Shown here one piece after another: positions 61,429 through 64,000 of a DNA stretch of 64,000 nt. Under the pieces are notes generated by a model that did no database searches, was not told the origin of the DNA, and saw only the letters and a list, made by a program, of their open reading frames with translations. Numbering within the stretch: position 1 is the stretch's first letter; every line of letters begins with the position of its first letter. Source of the stretch: Acidobacteriota bacterium. Its GTDB lineage: Bacteria > Acidobacteriota > Terriglobia > Terriglobales > Acidobacteriaceae. Location of the stretch: the NCBI GenBank assembly GCA_018268855.1, contig JAFDVR010000002.1, forward strand, positions 1-64,000. Reading direction: 5' to 3'. A program made the translations under genes and the position numbers.

Positions 61429-62757
61429 ATGTCAGATCAGACCCTCATCGCCGTCCCAGAAGACACGCAGAAGCCGCGGCTCAGTTGGCGCGAGCTGTCC
61501 ACGTACTTCGGCCCGGCGTTCATCGCCAGCATCGCCTACATCGATCCCGGCAACTTCGGTGCAAACATTGAAGGTGGCTCGCGCTTCGGCTACAAGCTGC
61601 TCTGGGTGCTGCTCTGGTCCAACCTCATGGCGATGCTCGTGCAGTACCTCTCCGCCAAACTCGGCATCGCCACCGGCAAAACGCTTCCGCAGAACTGCCG
61701 CGACCTCTTCCCGCGCTGGCTCAACATCCTCTCGTGGGCAGCAGCAGAGATCGCCGCCATCGCAACCGACCTCGCCGAATTCCTCGGCGCCGCGCTCGGC
61801 TTCTATCTTCTGCTCGGCCCGTTCATGGCCGCGCACGGCATCGGCAAAACCCACGTCATGCTCGCGGCCGCGCTGCTCACCACCGTCTTCGTCTTCTTAA
61901 TTCTTGCGATGGAGTTGCGCGGCTTCCGCCATCTTGAGTGGACGATCATCGGTTTCGTCTGCATCATCGGGCTCTGCTACGCAATCGAGATCTTCCTCGT
62001 GCATCCCGATTGGGGCGCGGTCGCGCACGGCGTTGTCGTGCCGCATCTCGACCGTTCCGCCATTTACATCGCCGTCAGCATGCTGGGTGCAACGGTGATG
62101 CCGCACGTCGTCTACCTGCATTCCTCGCTGGTGCAGCCGCGCCTGCGTACCTTCGAGCGCAAGCGCAAAACCATCACGCAGACAGCGGACTTCCGTCGCC
62201 GCTATCTCCGCTTTGAATTGCTCGACGTACTCGTCGCGATGAACGGCGCATGGCTCATCAACTCGGCCATGGTCATCATGGCCGCAGGCGCATTCGCCGG
62301 ACTCGCCGCGCACGGCCTCGAACCCGTCACCAGCATCGAACAGGCCCACCAGACACTCGGCCCACTCCTCGGCCCTATGTCCGCTGTCATGTTCGCCGTT
62401 GCGCTGCTGTGCAGTGGCCTCTCATCTTCAACTGTGGGCGTGATGGCAGGGCAGGTCATCATCGAGGGCTTCCTCAACATCAAATTCCCCATCTACCTGC
62501 GCCGCCTCATCACCATCATCCCTGCGCTCATCGTCATCGCCGTCGGCCTCGACCCGCTGAAGATTCTCATCCTCTCGCAGGTCGTGCTCTCGTTCGCTCT
62601 GCCGTTCGCTCTGGTGCCGCTCATCTGGCTCACCAGCCGTACCAAACTCATGGGCGAGTTCACCAACGGCCGCTTCGCCCGCACGGCAGGCTGGGCAACC
62701 GTCTCACTCATCCTCGCGTTGAATGTGTTGTTGCTGTGGCAAACGTTCACTGTGTGA
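61429..62757 (+). CDS. mntH: Nramp-family Mn2+/Fe2+ transporter
   Basis: A 442-residue membrane protein with about eleven helices. The first transmembrane motif has the metal-binding Asp and Asn in YIDPGNFGANIEGG. TM6 has VSMLGATVMPHVVYLHS, with the MPH signature. It resembles proton-coupled MntH proteins. No ribosome site precedes the ATG; it sits next to the operator and a -10 box, so translation may be from a nearly leaderless mRNA. Regulation by a manganese or iron sensor is likely from the TTAGG-N4-CCTAA site. No regulator gene is seen in the window. Confidence 0.92.
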   Translation: MSDQTLIAVPEDTQKPRLSWRELSTYFGPAFIASIAYIDPGNFGANIEGGSRFGYKLLWVLLWSNLMAMLVQYLSAKLGIATGKTLPQNCRDLFPRWLNILSWAAAEIAAIATDLAEFLGAALGFYLLLGPFMAAHGIGKTHVMLAAALLTTVFVFLILAMELRGFRHLEWTIIGFVCIIGLCYAIEIFLVHPDWGAVAHGVVVPHLDRSAIYIAVSMLGATVMPHVVYLHSSLVQPRLRTFERKRKTITQTADFRRRYLRFELLDVLVAMNGAWLINSAMVIMAAGAFAGLAAHGLEPVTSIEQAHQTLGPLLGPMSAVMFAVALLCSGLSSSTVGVMAGQVIIEGFLNIKFPIYLRRLITIIPALIVIAVGLDPLKILILSQVVLSFALPFALVPLIWLTSRTKLMGEFTNGRFARTAGWATVSLILALNVLLLWQTFTV

Positions 62758-62833
62758 AATGGCTGATACGTTTGGTTTCTGGGCTTGGCCTCAAATTGCC
62801 TGGAAAAACTTTGCTATTGGGAGGAAAGAATTA

Positions 62834-63244
62834 ATGAGTATCCATCCCTTGGCTGTGGTTCGTGTTGTTGCCCCAAGTTCTGTGAACCGGGTTCTTCCGG
62901 ATTCCGTTCCCATATTCGCTTACAACGACATCTATGCTTCAGTCGGTGTGAATCAAAGTGACTTCGCGCGTTGGGAACAACAGAATGGTATGTATAGCCT
63001 AGGATCTGAGTCGAAGGATGGCGCGATACTTGTGCCTGGTTTTCCCATTCTTTCTAAGGTCGCTGATATGTACGTGGATCCTGTGACCCTAACTTCTGAG
63101 GAGACATCTGCCTTAGTTGAAGAATGCGAGCGCGCTCTACCTCATGCAATCAGCGAAACTGCCAGGCAAGAACTAGAAGATATCCGGTTGCTGGCACAGA
63201 GGGCACTCAATGCATCTGCTGTTATCCGCTTTGACCAGCCCTGA
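62834..63244 (+). CDS. Small hypothetical protein
   Basis: A 136-residue protein whose start is set by the strong GGGAGGAAAG ribosome site before ATG 62834 (MSIHPLAVVR). A longer frame starting upstream of the mntH stop lacks a ribosome site. The sequence has a beta-rich first part (VVRVVAPSSVNRVLPDSVPI) and a helical acidic end (SEETSALVEECERAL). I do not recognise a family. It is 8 bases from the convergent dut stop. It could be a small immunity or regulatory protein, but nothing supports this directly. Confidence 0.65.
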   Translation: MSIHPLAVVRVVAPSSVNRVLPDSVPIFAYNDIYASVGVNQSDFARWEQQNGMYSLGSESKDGAILVPGFPILSKVADMYVDPVTLTSEETSALVEECERALPHAISETARQELEDIRLLAQRALNASAVIRFDQP

Positions 63245-63252
63245 GAGTTGAC

Positions 63253-63687
63253 TCAGGCTCCGGTGCTGCCAAACCCGCCCGCACCGCGCTTCGTCTCATC
63301 CAGCGACTCCACCGCCACAAATTCCGCCTGAATCCGCCGCACAATGCGCAACTGCGCAATGCGATCGCCAGCCTTCAACGTAATCGGCTCGCGCGTCACA
63401 TTCGTCATCACCACTTTGATCTCACCGCGATATCCCGGATCGATCACGCCCGCAAGCGTGGTGATGCCTTTCACAGCCAGGCCGCTGCGGTCTTCCACCA
63501 GCGCACCGTACTCCGAAGGAAACGCCATCGCCAAACCAGTTGGCACCAGTGCTGTGGTGCCCGGAGCAACCGTCGCTTCTTCTACCGAATAAAGATCGGC
63601 GGCAAGATCGCCCCATGCACCCTCGTGCGAATACTTCGGCAAACGCGCATCCGGATGCAGCTTTGCTGTCTGAATCTGAAGATCCAT
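63253..63687 (-). CDS. dut: dUTP diphosphatase
   Basis: A 144-residue trimeric dUTPase. The five motifs are visible: AADLYS, EDRSGLA (RSG loop), GVIDPGYRGEIKV (catalytic Asp), GDRIAQLRI, and GAGGFGSTGA, the C-terminal arm. It hydrolyses dUTP to dUMP and pyrophosphate, keeping uracil out of DNA. The ATG follows AAAGGTGA. It lies 30 bases downstream of the partial gene at the right edge. Confidence 0.96.
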   Translation of the reverse strand: MDLQIQTAKLHPDARLPKYSHEGAWGDLAADLYSVEEATVAPGTTALVPTGLAMAFPSEYGALVEDRSGLAVKGITTLAGVIDPGYRGEIKVVMTNVTREPITLKAGDRIAQLRIVRRIQAEFVAVESLDETKRGAGGFGSTGA

Positions 63688-63717
63688 TGCGTAAAAATCA
63701 CCTTTCGATCACTTGAA

Positions 63718-64000
63718 CTATCGCGAATACAAAAACGTGCCGCACACCTGCGTGGACTGCATCATCCCCTCATGCGTAAACACCGGCAACTGCTTGCCCG
63801 AGAAGAAGATCACATGCAGCAGTTTGCCATCGGTAAACGTCGTCATCCACTCTACGTCTTCCGCGCCGCACAGCGTGTTGTGGTGCAGAAACTTTTTATC
63901 CCCCGGAATCACCACCTTGTACAGCGCACCCGCACCCGTGGCATCGGCGGGGAGATCAAACGTCGCCCGATACTCTTCCGGCTTCAGCGCACGTGCGCGA
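63718..64000 (-). CDS. Partial unknown protein, 5' end beyond the window
   Basis: The frame is open from the right edge to the stop at 63718, giving at least 94 residues; the start lies outside. The visible part reads about LKPEEYRATFDLPADATGA at the N-terminal side, then KKFLHHNTLCGAED and GKLLHVIFFSGKQLPVF, and ends CGTFLYSR. Two Cys residues could form a disulfide, which would fit an exported protein. I do not recognise a family. Confidence 0.6.
   Translation of the reverse strand, partial: RARALKPEEYRATFDLPADATGAGALYKVVIPGDKKFLHHNTLCGAEDVEWMTTFTDGKLLHVIFFSGKQLPVFTHEGMMQSTQVCGTFLYSR

Overview
This 64 kb window has the features of a chromosomal segment of an Acidobacteriota bacterium, probably family Acidobacteriaceae (Granulicella, Edaphobacter or Terriglobus type). 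The evidence is GC-rich coding sequence, two very large TonB-dependent receptors with an N-terminal carboxypeptidase-regulatory-like domain and no SusD partner, a winged-helix/membrane/PD40-propeller sensor, and short palindromic repeats between genes. The assignment comes from gene style only; there is no rRNA gene here to confirm it. One tRNA (Val-GAC) is present. I saw no CRISPR array, insertion sequence or prophage.

Region 1 (588-21594) is a sugar-acid catabolic region. A FAH-family diketo-acid hydrolase, an SDR dehydrogenase, a TauE/SafE permease and a DUF1634 protein lie on the plus strand. An IclR regulator and an MFS anion/sugar-acid transporter follow on the minus strand. Then come a translationally coupled trio (enolase-superfamily dehydratase, DUF3604/PHP-like protein, class III aminotransferase), an SMP-30 lactonase, a TonB-dependent receptor, a secreted six-hairpin plus malectin protein, a LacI regulator, a second SDR and a zinc alcohol dehydrogenase. 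Together they could import, oxidise, delactonise, dehydrate and cleave an unusual sugar or sugar acid. The TauE/SafE permease raises, without proving, the possibility of a sulfonated substrate.

Region 2 (21738-32389) opens with tRNA-Val and a small frameshifted gene. A polysaccharide utilisation locus follows: a membrane-tethered winged-helix/PD40 regulator divergent from a second TonB-dependent receptor, then a GH30 and a GH3 glycosidase. A beta-glucan or glucosylated substrate is likely, possibly fungal beta-1,6-glucan.

Region 3 (32430-46765) is the most unusual part. Three giant, tightly packed genes (2393, 1198 and 1119 codons) encode beta-rich proteins with no signal peptide. The first has an OmpA-like segment. 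The third has a phage-tail-like beta module and a C-terminal phospholipase-D-like half-site. A good sigma-70 promoter and a perfect palindrome precede the first gene. I cannot name the system and regard it as the best candidate for something undescribed.

Region 4 (46852-64000) is mostly housekeeping: HrpB helicase, Tex, a receiver protein divergent from a GAF-HisKA protein that lacks an ATPase domain, NAD biosynthesis nadA-nadB-nadC, an outer-membrane barrel, pirin, DinB, purD, an alpha/beta hydrolase, an Nramp metal transporter with an operator at its start, a small unknown gene, dut and a partial unknown gene. Three intergenic repeat families are scattered through the first 20 kb. One shows paired base changes that preserve its hairpin.
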